A stretch of 64,000 bases of DNA from Micromonospora antibiotica (GCF_017599305.1 NZ_JAGFWR010000002.1:679198-743197); one strand, 5' to 3'; positions 18,201 to 28,182 are shown, counted from the stretch's first letter. The notes: generated by a model not told the origin, from the sequence alone. Made by a program: numbers and translations.

Positions 18201-18560
18201 ATGCGTCTGATTTTCTCCGTCTCGGCCTCCGACGAGTCGCCGGTGCACGACCTTCGCGACGAGTTGGCGGCCGATCCGGAGCTGCGTGACGCCCGGGTCC
18301 GGCTGCTGCACACCGCCCCCGAACCGGGCACCCTGGGCGCGGCCGAGGTGCTGGAGTTCGTCGGCCAGGACGTCCTGCTGCCCGTGGTGATCCAGGCGGT
18401 GTACGACTGGTTCCAGGCCCGACGCGGCGCCCGCCGGGGTGCGGAGACCACCGTCACGGTCACCCTCACCGACAGCCCGGACGGCACCCGGGAGGTGAAG
18501 ATCGAGGCGAGCGGCTCGGCCGAGGACGTCATCGCGGTGCTCCGGCAGGGCCTGCGGTGA
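18201..18560 (+). CDS. EACC1-type effector-associated constant component
   Basis: A 119-residue protein matching the EACC1 pattern. It starts MRLIFSVSASDES, continues with LRDELAADPELR and a central PEPGTLGAAEVLEFV, then helix LLPVVIQAVYDWFQARRG, and ends in beta segments TVTVTLTDSPDG plus a final helix. EACC1 proteins are described as the constant partner of variable effectors in NTP-dependent actinobacterial conflict systems. Here the partner is the caspase-fold protein encoded immediately downstream; its GTG overlaps this stop (GTGA), so the two are coupled. ATG at 18201 starts directly at the conserved MRL. It probably acts as an adaptor or regulator of the protease; the mechanism is unknown. 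Confidence 0.8.
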   Translation: MRLIFSVSASDESPVHDLRDELAADPELRDARVRLLHTAPEPGTLGAAEVLEFVGQDVLLPVVIQAVYDWFQARRGARRGAETTVTVTLTDSPDGTREVKIEASGSAEDVIAVLRQGLR

Positions 18561-21500
18561 CCACTGCGCACCAACCACGCTTCGACCCGACGAAGTCCCG
18601 CGCCGTCCTGCTGGGCGTCAGCCGGTACGACCACCTGGCGCTGACCGTGCCTGCCGCGCGGGACAACATCGAGGCGTTGGCCACCGCGTTCGCCGACCCC
18701 GCCGTGTGGGGCCTGCCGAGGCGGCGGATCAACGTGGTGCACGACCCGTCGGCCGACGACCTGGCCGGCTACGTCGAGGACGCGGCGCAACTGGTCGGCG
18801 AGGACGGCGTGCTGGTGGTCTACTACGCCGGCCACGCCGTCCGGGTGGGCCGGTCGATGCGGCTGCTGCCCCGGGAGGCCACCGACAACCCCGGCACCGA
18901 GTTCCCGGTGGAGGGTTTCGTGGCCGCCGCGCAGGGGGCCGGTGCCCGGCACCGGCTGCTGATCCTCGACTGTTGTCACGCGGGCAACGCCAGCGCCGCC
19001 CTGCCGGCGGAGCCGTTCCGGGTGGACGAGGAACTCAGCGGCTGGCAACTGCTGGCGGCCGTCCGCAGCGGGCCGGCGCTGGACGCCGGCCCGGAGGAGC
19101 TGCACACCCCGTTCACCAGGGCGCTGCTGGACGTCCTCGCCCACGGCCGGGCGGATGCGGCGCAGTGGCTGACGCCCGCGGAGGTGCTGCGGGAGGCCGG
19201 GGATCTGCTGGCCGGCGCGGGCTATCCCCGACCGGCCCGGAGCCCGGCCGAGTTCGACCGGGGCTGGGTGCGCAACGTGGCCTGGCGACCGCCGGAGAAA
19301 CGGCCGGTGCCGTTCCCCCGCCGGCCGCCGGGGGTCTCCGGTGAGCACAGCGACCGGGCCGGTTTCGAGAGTGCCTGGCCGACGCGTCAGGTGCCGTTCG
19401 AGGGCCGGGTCCCGGAGCTGGCCCGGGGAGCGGCCAGCCTGGGGAAGCAGGGTGCCGTCCTGCCGGTCGTCGGGCCCCGGCACGCGGGCAAGCGGTACTT
19501 CGTCGACGAGGTGCTGGCCCGCTTCGCCGAGCAGGCCGACCGGGTCGCCGACGTGGCCCTGCTGCGGCTGGACATTCCCAACAGCAGTGCGCCCGAGCCG
19601 GTCCTCGGGGTGCTCGCCCGGGAACTCGACGTGACCATCGACGACGTCACCGACTACGGCGTGGACTACCCGGAGGCGGTCCGGCTGACCCTGGTCGACG
19701 AGTTGCAGAAGCAGCTGCACCGGCGTCGGCTGATCCTGTTCGTGGAGGGGTCCCGGCTGGGCACCACGCCGGAGGTGGTCCGGGCCGAGCTGGAGCGGCT
19801 GCTGGAGCTGCCGGTGTTCGACCAGGCGCTGGTCATCGTGGCGACCCGGGCACCGGTCAGCGTCAGCGGCGACGGCCGGCTGCGCTACCTGCCGGTGATC
19901 CAGCTGCGGGAACTCAGCGAGGACGAGGCCACCGCGCTGGTCGACCAGGTGCTCTCCGACCCGGTGTACGGCGGCGGTCTGACCATCGCCGGGCTCGCCG
20001 AGGGGCGGCTCTGGACGGAGCTGGACGACAAGCTGGTCCGGTTGCCGGGGGTGCTGCACAACGGGATCGACGAGCTCGCCAACGACGTGCTCAACAAGCG
20101 GATCGAACAGGCCGGTGTCGAGCACCTGGTCGACGCGCTGCTGCGCCGCTCCGCCGCGACGGTCGGCGCGGGTCTGCGGGACGTTGACTGCTTCGCGCTG
20201 TGGACCGGCACCGACGGCGGACGGGGTCGACCGGGCGCGCTGGCCGTGTTGACCGCCTGGGCCGTCACCGACGGTCTGTGGATGTCCTCCGAGCTGCTCG
20301 AGTCGATGGGGTGCGGGCTCACCGCGATGGCCACCCACCACCTGGTCGAGGCGCGCATCCTCACCCAGCAGGAGCACGACGGCACGCTCTGGCTCGACCT
20401 GGGCCGGTCGACCCGGCACGCGTTGAGCAACGCGCTGACCGCCACCCTGCGCGGCACCGGCGGCGGCAACGTCTACGGCCGGGCCCTCGTCGACGGCGCC
20501 GAACTGACCCCCGACCAGCTCGACGAACCGGTCGCCGAGGCGATGTTCGCCCTGGTCATGGCGGTGCTGACACAGCGGCAACGGCACCCGGCCAACGCCG
20601 ACCGGCACGTCATGAAAGGCATCGACCGGGCGATCGGCTGCCTCGACGAGACCGTGGGCGGGTATCCCCGGCTGCGGGAGACACTGACCAAGCTCGCCGC
20701 CGCGCACTCCGGCGACGCGGCGTTCAGCCCGGTGCTGCTGGAGGCCGCGACCGCGCCGTCCGCCGCCGACCCGGTCGGCACGCCGGCCGACGCCGAGTCA
20801 CCGTCGGACGGCGGAGAGACCCGCTCCGAGCGGCCGGTGCGCGCCTCCGGTTATCCGGTGGTCGCCGGTGCCGCCCAGCTCAACCAGGCGATGCGGGCCA
20901 CCGGGCAGACCCAGCAGGTACGCGAAGCGTTCGTGGCCGCCGCCGACGCCGTCGCGGAGGCGATCGGGCAGGCCGACCGGGACGCGTTGTCACACCGGTT
21001 GCTGAAGTCGATCGACACCGCGCTGTTCATCGGTGGCCGTCGGCTGCGGGCGGGGACCAGCCTGCTGCCGGCCCGGGAGCGGGCCGCGCCGGTGCTGGCC
21101 GAGTGCGCCCGGGCGGCCGGCGGCAGCCGACCCGACCTGATCAACGTGGCCATCTCCTGGCTGCTCAACACCGTCGACCTCCAGCTGACCTCGGGACGGG
21201 TCACCGACTCGCAGGCCGCGCTCGGCACCGCCTTCGCCCTGTTCGACCTGATGCCCGAACCGGTGACCCTGCGGGACCGGTTCGCGGTGTTGCAGATGCG
21301 CCACCGGCTGCTGTGCGGCCGGGCCCGGGGGCAGCACCGCCTGGCCGACCGGGTGACGACGCTGTCCGAGGCGACGGCCGCGGTCGAGGAGGGACTGGCC
21401 CTGTCCGCGTCGGACAGCGACCGGGGTCTGTGGAGCATGCGACTGTGCGGGGTGGCGACGCTGCTGGTCGCCGAGCAGCCGACCTTCGCCGACCAGTCGG

Positions 21501-23350
21501 CGACGGGCCGGCGGGTCGTCGAGGCGCTGACGTCGTCGTGGGGTTCGCCGGGCCGGTGGCCGAGCGACACCCGGATGTACGTGTGGCGGCTGCTGCACGC
21601 CGTGCACCGCGGCGACCCGGACGTGGTCAGCCAACTGGAGGCCGCGAAGCAGACGATGGCCCTGGTGCTGACCGCCGGGGAGTTCGCGCTGTTGCCGGGC
21701 ATCGAGGCGGAGGTGCACCTGTTCGTCGCGCACTGCCTGCGCCGCAACAACCGGTTCGGGGACGCGACGACCGAGGCCGAGACCGCCCTGGAGTGCGCCA
21801 GACGGGCGCACGGCGACCAGCCGGGCGCCCAGTCGCTGCTGCGTGAGCTGCGCATCCAACGCGAGTTGGGGGGTTGGCGGGCCGAGGTGGACACGCCGGC
21901 ACGCGGCGACGCACCCCGTACCCGGGTCCGGGACCAGAAGCTGTTGCGTCGGATCCGGGAGGTGCAGTCCTGGCTGGCCGACCAGGAGCACACCACCTGG
22001 CACCACGCGGTGCTCGACCTGTGGTGCCACCGGGCCCGGTGGAGCAACGAGGGCAACCTGCTGGCCGCCTCCACCCCGGAGGGGCGCGACGTCAGCAGCA
22101 TCCCGCATCAGGAACGGCTGACCAACATCGGTCGGCTCTACCGGGTGCGCCGGGACAAGCTCGACGGTCACCTGCGGCGGTTCAGCCACTCCATCGAGCT
22201 GTTGCAGATGGAGGTGGGGCTGGAGCGGCAGTACCGGCGGTGGCTGGGGGTGCTGGAGACCTACCGGGACGAGCAGGGGGTGACCCGACGCAACGACGTC
22301 GACAACAGCGCGGTGTGGGATCTCATCCGGGCCGCCGAGCAGCGTTGGCCGGACCACCCGGGGGTGCTGGAGGTCCGGGCGGAGTTCCACCGCTACATCT
22401 GGGAGTACCGGCGGGCGATCGAGGCCTACCGACGGTTGACCGTCACCGCCCCCGACGGTCGGGGACGGTTGCGGCACGGGCTGGCCATGGTGGAGGCGGT
22501 GGTCGGTTACGCCCAGTTCTCCTGGCCCCGCAACGATCCCGACCCCCGTCCGCTGCTGGTCGAGGCGGGTGAGCTGCTCGCCGCCGAGGAACGGGAGGGG
22601 CCGTTCCTGGAGCAGTTGGTGATCCTGCGTACCCGGGTCGACCTGGAGCTGGCCCGGGAGATCGACTGGGCCGACGTCGAGAAGGTCGCCGGCGAGATCA
22701 TGAGCAGCGACGGCTACACCGCCGGTGTCGCGGCGATGCTCAACCGGCGGTGGAGCGGCGACGCCGTGGTCACCAGCCTCGCCGATCCGGGGGTGTGGCG
22801 GATCGCCGAGGGCAGCCGGTTCGCCGACCAGCTGCACCAGCTCTTCGACACCTCCCCCCGGGTGCATCCGCTGGCCGACCGGGAGGTGACCGACGAGGCC
22901 CACTCGACGATCGCCGACTTCCTGCGGGAGAACTTCACCGAGGTCCAGCTCCTGCGTGGCCTCGGTGCGGTCTACCTGCGGATGGCCGAGCTGCACCGGC
23001 AGCCCGAGCAGGCCGGCCGGGCCTTCCACTTCTTCGACGGGTGCCGGGTCTTCCAGCAGGTCCACCTCGCCGGCCGGGTCACCCCGGTCACCCGGTTCCT
23101 GATGGCCCGGGCGATCCTGCTGGCCGCGGAGCTGACCCAGTCCGCCGACCCGATCGAGGGCCCGTGCCCGTGGGAGGGCAAGAGCTGGCTGGAGTACGCC
23201 GACCGGCTCCTGCAGTCGTGCAAGGACGAGTCGGTGGGTGAGTTCGGCAAGCAGTGCAGCCACTTCCGGAAGGTGACCACCGAGCTGCTGCGGAGCATCC
23301 GGTCCCGGCAGGGGATGGAGAAGATGCGCAACCTGCGCCGCCCCCGGTGA
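18557..23350 (+). CDS. caspase-fold protease with degenerate STAND-like NTPase and long helical C-terminus
   Basis: A 1597-residue protein. Residues 12-245 are a caspase (peptidase C14) domain with catalytic His93 in YYAGHA and Cys140 in LDCCHAG. After a Pro/Arg linker, residues 280-540 resemble a STAND-type NTPase: a P-loop-like GPRHAGKR (306-313) lacking the Ser/Thr after Lys, a Walker-B-like LILFVEG, then LVIVATRAP and LRELSEDEATALV. The remaining thousand residues are almost wholly alpha-helical with TPR-like stretches (WRRAIEAY-type helices, AGRAFHFFDGCRVF), probably a sensor or scaffold. With the coupled EACC1 gene it forms a likely defence or programmed-death module in which a trigger releases the protease. 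The long antisense frame over it is a shadow. Confidence 0.85.
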   Translation: MTTAHQPRFDPTKSRAVLLGVSRYDHLALTVPAARDNIEALATAFADPAVWGLPRRRINVVHDPSADDLAGYVEDAAQLVGEDGVLVVYYAGHAVRVGRSMRLLPREATDNPGTEFPVEGFVAAAQGAGARHRLLILDCCHAGNASAALPAEPFRVDEELSGWQLLAAVRSGPALDAGPEELHTPFTRALLDVLAHGRADAAQWLTPAEVLREAGDLLAGAGYPRPARSPAEFDRGWVRNVAWRPPEKRPVPFPRRPPGVSGEHSDRAGFESAWPTRQVPFEGRVPELARGAASLGKQGAVLPVVGPRHAGKRYFVDEVLARFAEQADRVADVALLRLDIPNSSAPEPVLGVLARELDVTIDDVTDYGVDYPEAVRLTLVDELQKQLHRRRLILFVEGSRLGTTPEVVRAELERLLELPVFDQALVIVATRAPVSVSGDGRLRYLPVIQLRELSEDEATALVDQVLSDPVYGGGLTIAGLAEGRLWTELDDKLVRLPGVLHNGIDELANDVLNKRIEQAGVEHLVDALLRRSAATVGAGLRDVDCFALWTGTDGGRGRPGALAVLTAWAVTDGLWMSSELLESMGCGLTAMATHHLVEARILTQQEHDGTLWLDLGRSTRHALSNALTATLRGTGGGNVYGRALVDGAELTPDQLDEPVAEAMFALVMAVLTQRQRHPANADRHVMKGIDRAIGCLDETVGGYPRLRETLTKLAAAHSGDAAFSPVLLEAATAPSAADPVGTPADAESPSDGGETRSERPVRASGYPVVAGAAQLNQAMRATGQTQQVREAFVAAADAVAEAIGQADRDALSHRLLKSIDTALFIGGRRLRAGTSLLPARERAAPVLAECARAAGGSRPDLINVAISWLLNTVDLQLTSGRVTDSQAALGTAFALFDLMPEPVTLRDRFAVLQMRHRLLCGRARGQHRLADRVTTLSEATAAVEEGLALSASDSDRGLWSMRLCGVATLLVAEQPTFADQSATGRRVVEALTSSWGSPGRWPSDTRMYVWRLLHAVHRGDPDVVSQLEAAKQTMALVLTAGEFALLPGIEAEVHLFVAHCLRRNNRFGDATTEAETALECARRAHGDQPGAQSLLRELRIQRELGGWRAEVDTPARGDAPRTRVRDQKLLRRIREVQSWLADQEHTTWHHAVLDLWCHRARWSNEGNLLAASTPEGRDVSSIPHQERLTNIGRLYRVRRDKLDGHLRRFSHSIELLQMEVGLERQYRRWLGVLETYRDEQGVTRRNDVDNSAVWDLIRAAEQRWPDHPGVLEVRAEFHRYIWEYRRAIEAYRRLTVTAPDGRGRLRHGLAMVEAVVGYAQFSWPRNDPDPRPLLVEAGELLAAEEREGPFLEQLVILRTRVDLELAREIDWADVEKVAGEIMSSDGYTAGVAAMLNRRWSGDAVVTSLADPGVWRIAEGSRFADQLHQLFDTSPRVHPLADREVTDEAHSTIADFLRENFTEVQLLRGLGAVYLRMAELHRQPEQAGRAFHFFDGCRVFQQVHLAGRVTPVTRFLMARAILLAAELTQSADPIEGPCPWEGKSWLEYADRLLQSCKDESVGEFGKQCSHFRKVTTELLRSIRSRQGMEKMRNLRRPR

Positions 23351-23375
23351 CCGGTGCCCGCCCCGGACAGGGTGG

Positions 23376-24272
23376 TCAGCCGGCGGGTCGGGTCGACCCC
23401 CGGTCGACGCCGACCGGTGCGCCGGGCGACCGGCGGGCACAGGCCAGCGCGGCGAGCACCGCACCGACCGCGAGGCCGGCCAGCCCGGTCCAGAGCGCCG
23501 GGTCGGCCCGCACCCCGCCGGGCAGCTGCCGGACCAGCACGAAGCCGCCCATGACCAGCACGAACCAGCCGAACGACCGGCCCAGCACGTCGGCCGGCAC
23601 CCGGCTGGTGAGCAGCCCGCCGAGCAGGCTGCCGAGCACGGCGGCCACGGTGACGGCGGCCGCCAGCGGCCAGTTGATGTCGACGGTCCAGAGGTAGCCG
23701 GCGAGGCCGGCGAACGACTTCATCGCGATGACCAGCAGCGAGGTGCCGATCGCGACCGGCACGGGCAGGCCGCCGAGCAGGGCCAGCGCCGGCACCACGA
23801 GGAATCCCCCGCCCGCCCCGACGAGGCCGGTGGCCAGCCCGACCACCGCCCCGTCGGCGAGCACCCGGGCCAGGGGCAGCTCGCGCGGCCCGGCCGCCTC
23901 CCCGGTGGTGCGTCGACCCCGGATCATGGCGGCGGCGGTGGCCAGCATCAGCACCGCGAAACCGGTGAGCAGGAGCGTCGGCGGGAGGTGACCGGAAAGC
24001 CGCCCACCGGCGTACGCCCCGGCCATGCCGGCGAGCCCGAACACCAGCCCGGTACGCCAACGGACCCGGTGCGCCCGGGCGTGCGGCAGCACCCCGACGA
24101 GGCTGGTGACACCGACGACGAGCAGGGAGGTGGCGATGGCCTCCCGTACCGGCAGGTCGGCGACGTAGACCAGCAGCGGCACGGCCAGGATGGAACCGCC
24201 GCCGCCCAGCAGGCCGAGGCTGACCCCGATCAGCACGGCCAACCCGACGGTCAGCGGCAGGGTGGCGCTCAC
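23376..24272 (-). CDS. TauE/SafE-family sulfite/sulfur-compound exporter
   Basis: A 298-residue membrane protein with about eight helices and the two-fold TauE/SafE repeat. Both halves carry the glycine-rich motif: SLGLLGGGGSILAVPLL near the N-terminus and GLATGLVGAGGGFLVVPAL near 150. Family members move sulfite, sulfoacetate or related sulfur anions. Its GTG start overlaps the stop of the rhodanese gene (GTGA), and the locus also encodes a persulfide dioxygenase and CstR. Export of sulfite made by the dioxygenase is therefore the natural role. This matches the TauE of staphylococcal cst operons. Confidence 0.9.
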   Translation of the reverse strand: MSATLPLTVGLAVLIGVSLGLLGGGGSILAVPLLVYVADLPVREAIATSLLVVGVTSLVGVLPHARAHRVRWRTGLVFGLAGMAGAYAGGRLSGHLPPTLLLTGFAVLMLATAAAMIRGRRTTGEAAGPRELPLARVLADGAVVGLATGLVGAGGGFLVVPALALLGGLPVPVAIGTSLLVIAMKSFAGLAGYLWTVDINWPLAAAVTVAAVLGSLLGGLLTSRVPADVLGRSFGWFVLVMGGFVLVRQLPGGVRADPALWTGLAGLAVGAVLAALACARRSPGAPVGVDRGSTRPAG

Positions 24273-24868
24273 CCCTGCCGTCCGGTGTCACCGCGCAGCT
24301 GGGCGACGACACCGTCCAGGTCGCATCCGGCACCCCGGTTGTACGGCAGCCGGCCCAGCAGCATGCCCATGGCACAGGTGTCGGTGAGGGCGGCGACGGT
24401 GAGCCCGCCGCCGATCAGCGCGGCGACCCACTTCAGGCCCGGCACCAGCACCGAACCGAGGACGCTGACCAGCACGACCGACCCGGCGACGAGGCGTACC
24501 TGCCGTTCCAGGTCCCAGCGCGGGGTGCCCCGCCGGACCGGTGCGGAGGTCTTCTCCCAGGCGAGCATGCCGCCGTCGAGGACCCGCAGGTGGGGTAGCC
24601 CGGCGGCGGCGAGCGCCTGACCGGCCTGGCCGGCCCGTGCGCCGGAGCGGCAGACCAGCACCACCTCCTCGTCGAGGTGTCGTCGTAGTTCGTCGCGGTG
24701 CTCGCGGAGCAGGTCGAGCGGAACGTTGTAGGCGCCGGGAATGTGCGCGGTCTCGAACTCGGCCGGCGTGCGGACGTCCAGCAGCCGGGGTGCCCGGCCG
24801 GAGTCGACCAGGGCACGCAGGGTGTCGGTGTCGACGGTGGCCTCGCGGGTGGGGTCGGTAGGGTCCAT
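24269..24868 (-). CDS. rhodanese with C-terminal DUF2892-type membrane segment (YgaP-like)
   Basis: A 199-residue protein. Residues 10-115 are a rhodanese domain (LLDVRTPAEFETAHIPGAYN) with catalytic Cys in LVCRSGARAGQA. The C-terminal part has two hydrophobic segments (VRLVAGSVVLVSVLGSVLVPG and WVAALIGGGLTVAALTDTCAM), as in inner-membrane rhodanese YgaP. It should transfer sulfane sulfur at the membrane. A second cysteine lies in the membrane segment (DTCAMG). ATG at 24868 follows AGGAGA. It is coupled to the exporter gene downstream. The 149 bases upstream separate it from the dioxygenase gene and hold a GGTGGCGGTGGG repeat. Confidence 0.9.
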   Translation of the reverse strand: MDPTDPTREATVDTDTLRALVDSGRAPRLLDVRTPAEFETAHIPGAYNVPLDLLREHRDELRRHLDEEVVLVCRSGARAGQAGQALAAAGLPHLRVLDGGMLAWEKTSAPVRRGTPRWDLERQVRLVAGSVVLVSVLGSVLVPGLKWVAALIGGGLTVAALTDTCAMGMLLGRLPYNRGAGCDLDGVVAQLRGDTGRQG

Positions 24869-24887
24869 CTCTCCTCGTTTCGGGTCC

Positions 24888-24959
24888 GCCGGGGTGGCGG
24901 TGGGGGTCACGGTCGCCGGGGTGGCGGTGGGGTCAGGGTGGCGGTGGGGTCCCGGTGGG
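24888..24959. repeat. short G-rich tandem repeat (GGTGGCGGTGGGG)
   Basis: Three imperfect copies of a G-rich unit containing GGTGGCGGTGGGG lie between the persulfide dioxygenase and rhodanese genes. Spacing between copies varies (about 27 and 18 bases). It could form a G-quadruplex on the plus strand. It lies within the presumed operon leader of the rhodanese gene. Confidence 0.5.
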
Positions 24960-25017
24960 ACGGGCCGACCGACGGCGTGCCGGGCGGGGACGTGTGCCAC
25001 CGGCCGGTGCCGGGGGC

Positions 25018-26418
25018 TCAGGCGGGGGTGGTGAGGGTGAGGCCGGTCGCCGCGGCCCGGTCGAACCGGTCGTCGACGACGACCACCGTCCGGCCGGCGT
25101 TGGCCAGCAGGGACGCGGCGGCGCTGGCCCGGTAGCCGGAGCCGCAGTGCACCCAGATCGCGCCGGGGGGAATCTCGGCGAGCCGCGCCGACAGTTCGGG
25201 CAGCGGGACGTGTACGGCGTCGGTGAGGTGCCCGGCCGTCCACTCGTTGGTCATCCGCACGTCCAGGACGACCTGCGGGGCGGGCAGCCCGGCGGGCGGG
25301 TTCCCGACGCGGGCGGCGGCCAGGGCCGCGAAGTCGGCGGTGGGCTGCTCGCGGAGCTGTCCGGGGTCGGCGGCCCACCGCTCGGGGCCGCCGGTGGCCT
25401 GGGCGGCGGGCCGGTCGATGCCGATGCGGGCCAGTTCCCGCTGGGCCTCGGCGATCTGTTCCGGGGTCTCGGCGAGCAGGGTGAGCGGGGTGCCCCAGTC
25501 GATCAGCCAGCCGAGCCAGGTGGACATCGGCCCGTCGAGGCCGAGGCTGACCGTGCCGGCCAGGTGCGCGGCGGCGTACGCCTTGCGGTGCCGCAGGTCG
25601 ACCACCCACTGCCCGGCGGCGATCCGTTCGCGCAGTTGCCCGGCGTCGGCGCGGGTCGCCGGGGTGAGGTCGATCGGCGGCGCACCGGCGGCGTTGATGG
25701 CCCCCATGTGCGCGTAGTACGCCGGGTGGGCGTCCAGGCCGGCGAGGATGTCGGTGACGAAGTCGTCGGCGGCGAGCCGGAGCACCGGGTTGACCTGCCG
25801 TTCCCGGCCGATGGTGGAGTCGGGGGCGTCGGCCTGGGTGGCGGAGCAGAAGCTGCCGAAGCCGTGGGTGGGCCAGACCTGGGTGCCGTCGGGCAGCAGG
25901 TCGGCCAGCCGTCGGGCGGAGGTGTGCTGGCGGTGGGCGAGTTCGTGGGCGTGCTGCTGGCCGAGCAGGTCGGTGCGGCCGGTGGTGCCGAACAGCAGGG
26001 AGCCGCCGGTGAACACGCCGACCGGCTGCCAGCCGTCGTCGGTGACGGTGTCCAGGACGTACGACAGGTGGTGGAAGGTGTGGCCGGGGGTGGCGACCAC
26101 CCGCAGCCGCAGGGTGTCCGACACGGGCACCTCGTCGCCGTCGTCGACCGGGGTCCGGGGGAATCCGACCTGGTCGGCGGCGGCCACCAGGTATTCGGCC
26201 CCGGTGAGCCGGGCGAGTTCCCGGCCGCCGGAGACGTAGTCGTTGTGCAGGTGGGTCTCCACCACGTGGGTGATCCGGACGTCGCGCTGGCCGGCCAGGC
26301 GCAGGATGCGGTCGACGTCGCGCTGCGGGTCGACCACGACCGCCACCCGGCCGTCGGAGGCCAGGTAGCTGCGGTCGCCGAGGGAGGACGTGCTGAGCAC
26401 CGTCACCTCAACAGTCAT
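25018..26418 (-). CDS. persulfide dioxygenase (MBL fold) fused to two rhodanese domains
   Basis: A 466-residue fusion of an ETHE1/CstB-like metallo-beta-lactamase domain (1-245) with two rhodanese domains. The metal motif is THLHND (55-60) followed by Tyr rather than the usual His, a variant found in this subgroup; further ligands lie in ATPGHTFHH and WPTHGFG. The first rhodanese (about 265-350) lacks a catalytic Cys. The second (about 375-455) has it in VHCGSGYRASAA. The enzyme should oxidise glutathione- or mycothiol-type persulfides to sulfite and shuttle sulfur. ATG at 26418 has GAGAGG upstream. A CstR-type operator lies 21 bases before the start and includes a TATAAG -10-like box, so polysulfide induction is likely. 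Confidence 0.9.
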   Translation of the reverse strand: MTVEVTVLSTSSLGDRSYLASDGRVAVVVDPQRDVDRILRLAGQRDVRITHVVETHLHNDYVSGGRELARLTGAEYLVAAADQVGFPRTPVDDGDEVPVSDTLRLRVVATPGHTFHHLSYVLDTVTDDGWQPVGVFTGGSLLFGTTGRTDLLGQQHAHELAHRQHTSARRLADLLPDGTQVWPTHGFGSFCSATQADAPDSTIGRERQVNPVLRLAADDFVTDILAGLDAHPAYYAHMGAINAAGAPPIDLTPATRADAGQLRERIAAGQWVVDLRHRKAYAAAHLAGTVSLGLDGPMSTWLGWLIDWGTPLTLLAETPEQIAEAQRELARIGIDRPAAQATGGPERWAADPGQLREQPTADFAALAAARVGNPPAGLPAPQVVLDVRMTNEWTAGHLTDAVHVPLPELSARLAEIPPGAIWVHCGSGYRASAAASLLANAGRTVVVVDDRFDRAAATGLTLTTPA

Positions 26419-26438
26419 GACAAACCTCTCTTTTCACT

Positions 26439-26456
26439 TATACCCCTGGGGGTATA
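26439..26456. promoter_or_regulatory. CstR/CsoR-type operator before the persulfide dioxygenase gene
   Basis: TATACCCC-TG-GGGGTATA is an inverted repeat with perfect 8-base arms, of the type bound by CsoR/CstR repressors. On the minus strand the right arm contains TATAAG, a plausible -10 box, so binding would block the promoter of the dioxygenase gene at 26418. A sister site sits before cstR. Confidence 0.85.
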
Positions 26457-26545
26457 TAACGGGCAGACGGGTGTTCGTGTTCCGGGGGTACGGAGTACCC
26501 GCCCGGAGCGCGCTCAGGCGGGCCGGGCGGGGTGCCGTTCGCGGG

Positions 26546-27289
<744 letters not shown>

Positions 27290-27300
27290 TCACGCGACTG

Positions 27301-28095
27301 TCATGCGCTCGCGTGGGGACCGTCATCCGAACGCCGCGCCGATCCCCGGAAGGTCCGTTCCAACAGGTCGAACAACGCCGTCCAGTGCCGCTCGGCGGCC
27401 TGTTCGTCGTACATGGCGGTGTCGGCCATCGTGAAGCCGTGCGGGGCTCCGGCGTACACCTCGGAGCGGTAGGCGACCCCGGCGGCGTCGAGCGCCCCCT
27501 CCAGCGCCGCGATGTCGTCGGCGGTCATCGAATCGTCCCGGTCGGCGTGGGCGAAGTACAGCTCACCGGTGACCGTGCCGACTCCCCGGTGCGGGCTGTC
27601 CGGCGCGTCGGTGACGACCCGGCCGGCGTGGAAGCTGGCCAGCGCCGCGATCCGGTCCGGGTGCGCCTCGATCGCCCGCAACGCGTTGGTACCACCCATG
27701 CAGTACCCCACGATCGCCACCGGCCCGGCCGCGACGTCGTCGCGGGCGGCGAGGAAGTCCAGGTAGGCCCCGGCGTCCCGGGCCACCAGCTCCGGGGTGA
27801 GCGCGGTGATCAGCGGCACGATCCGGCCGAACAGCTCGCCGCGCCGCTGCGGATCGGCCAGGTCGGCGAGGTCGACGCGCGGCATCGGACCGGCACGGTG
27901 GAACAGGTTCGGCACCAGCACCAGGTAACCCCGCGCGGCGATCCGCTCGGCCATCTCGGCGAGCCGGGGACGCAACCCGAAGGCGTCCATGAAGAACAGC
28001 ACCGCCGGGAACGGCCCGTCCCCGTCCGGCCGGGCCAGGTACGCCTCGGCCGCGCCGTCACTGGTCGGAACCTCCACCGTCGTCGTGCCCGCCAT
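27301..28095 (-). CDS. dienelactone hydrolase family protein
   Basis: A 264-residue alpha/beta-hydrolase. The nucleophile is a cysteine (Cys132 in GYCMGG), diagnostic of dienelactone hydrolases. Asp in HADRDDSMT and His in GAPHGFTM complete the triad. The N-terminus TSDGAAEAYLARP is also typical. Classical members open dienelactones in chlorocatechol breakdown, but most genomic copies act on unknown esters. ATG at 28095 follows AGGAGACACC. It is monocistronic; the upstream region contains a minisatellite. Confidence 0.85.
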   Translation of the reverse strand: MAGTTTVEVPTSDGAAEAYLARPDGDGPFPAVLFFMDAFGLRPRLAEMAERIAARGYLVLVPNLFHRAGPMPRVDLADLADPQRRGELFGRIVPLITALTPELVARDAGAYLDFLAARDDVAAGPVAIVGYCMGGTNALRAIEAHPDRIAALASFHAGRVVTDAPDSPHRGVGTVTGELYFAHADRDDSMTADDIAALEGALDAAGVAYRSEVYAGAPHGFTMADTAMYDEQAAERHWTALFDLLERTFRGSARRSDDGPHASA

Positions 28096-28182
28096 GGTGT
28101 CTCCTCACCCGGGTGCCGGCGCACCCACCGCGGGAACGCTACCCGGTGCGCGAACAGCCGACGGAACACAGCACGGCGTCCC

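Noticed and set aside
18095..20707. Long minus-strand frame opposite the caspase gene
   Set aside because: Shadow of the plus-strand gene. No recognisable domain and codon bias is opposite.
26419..26545. CsoR copper-sensing system
   Set aside because: The regulator lacks the His-x3-Cys copper ligand pair and the neighbours are sulfur enzymes, so CstR is the better call.
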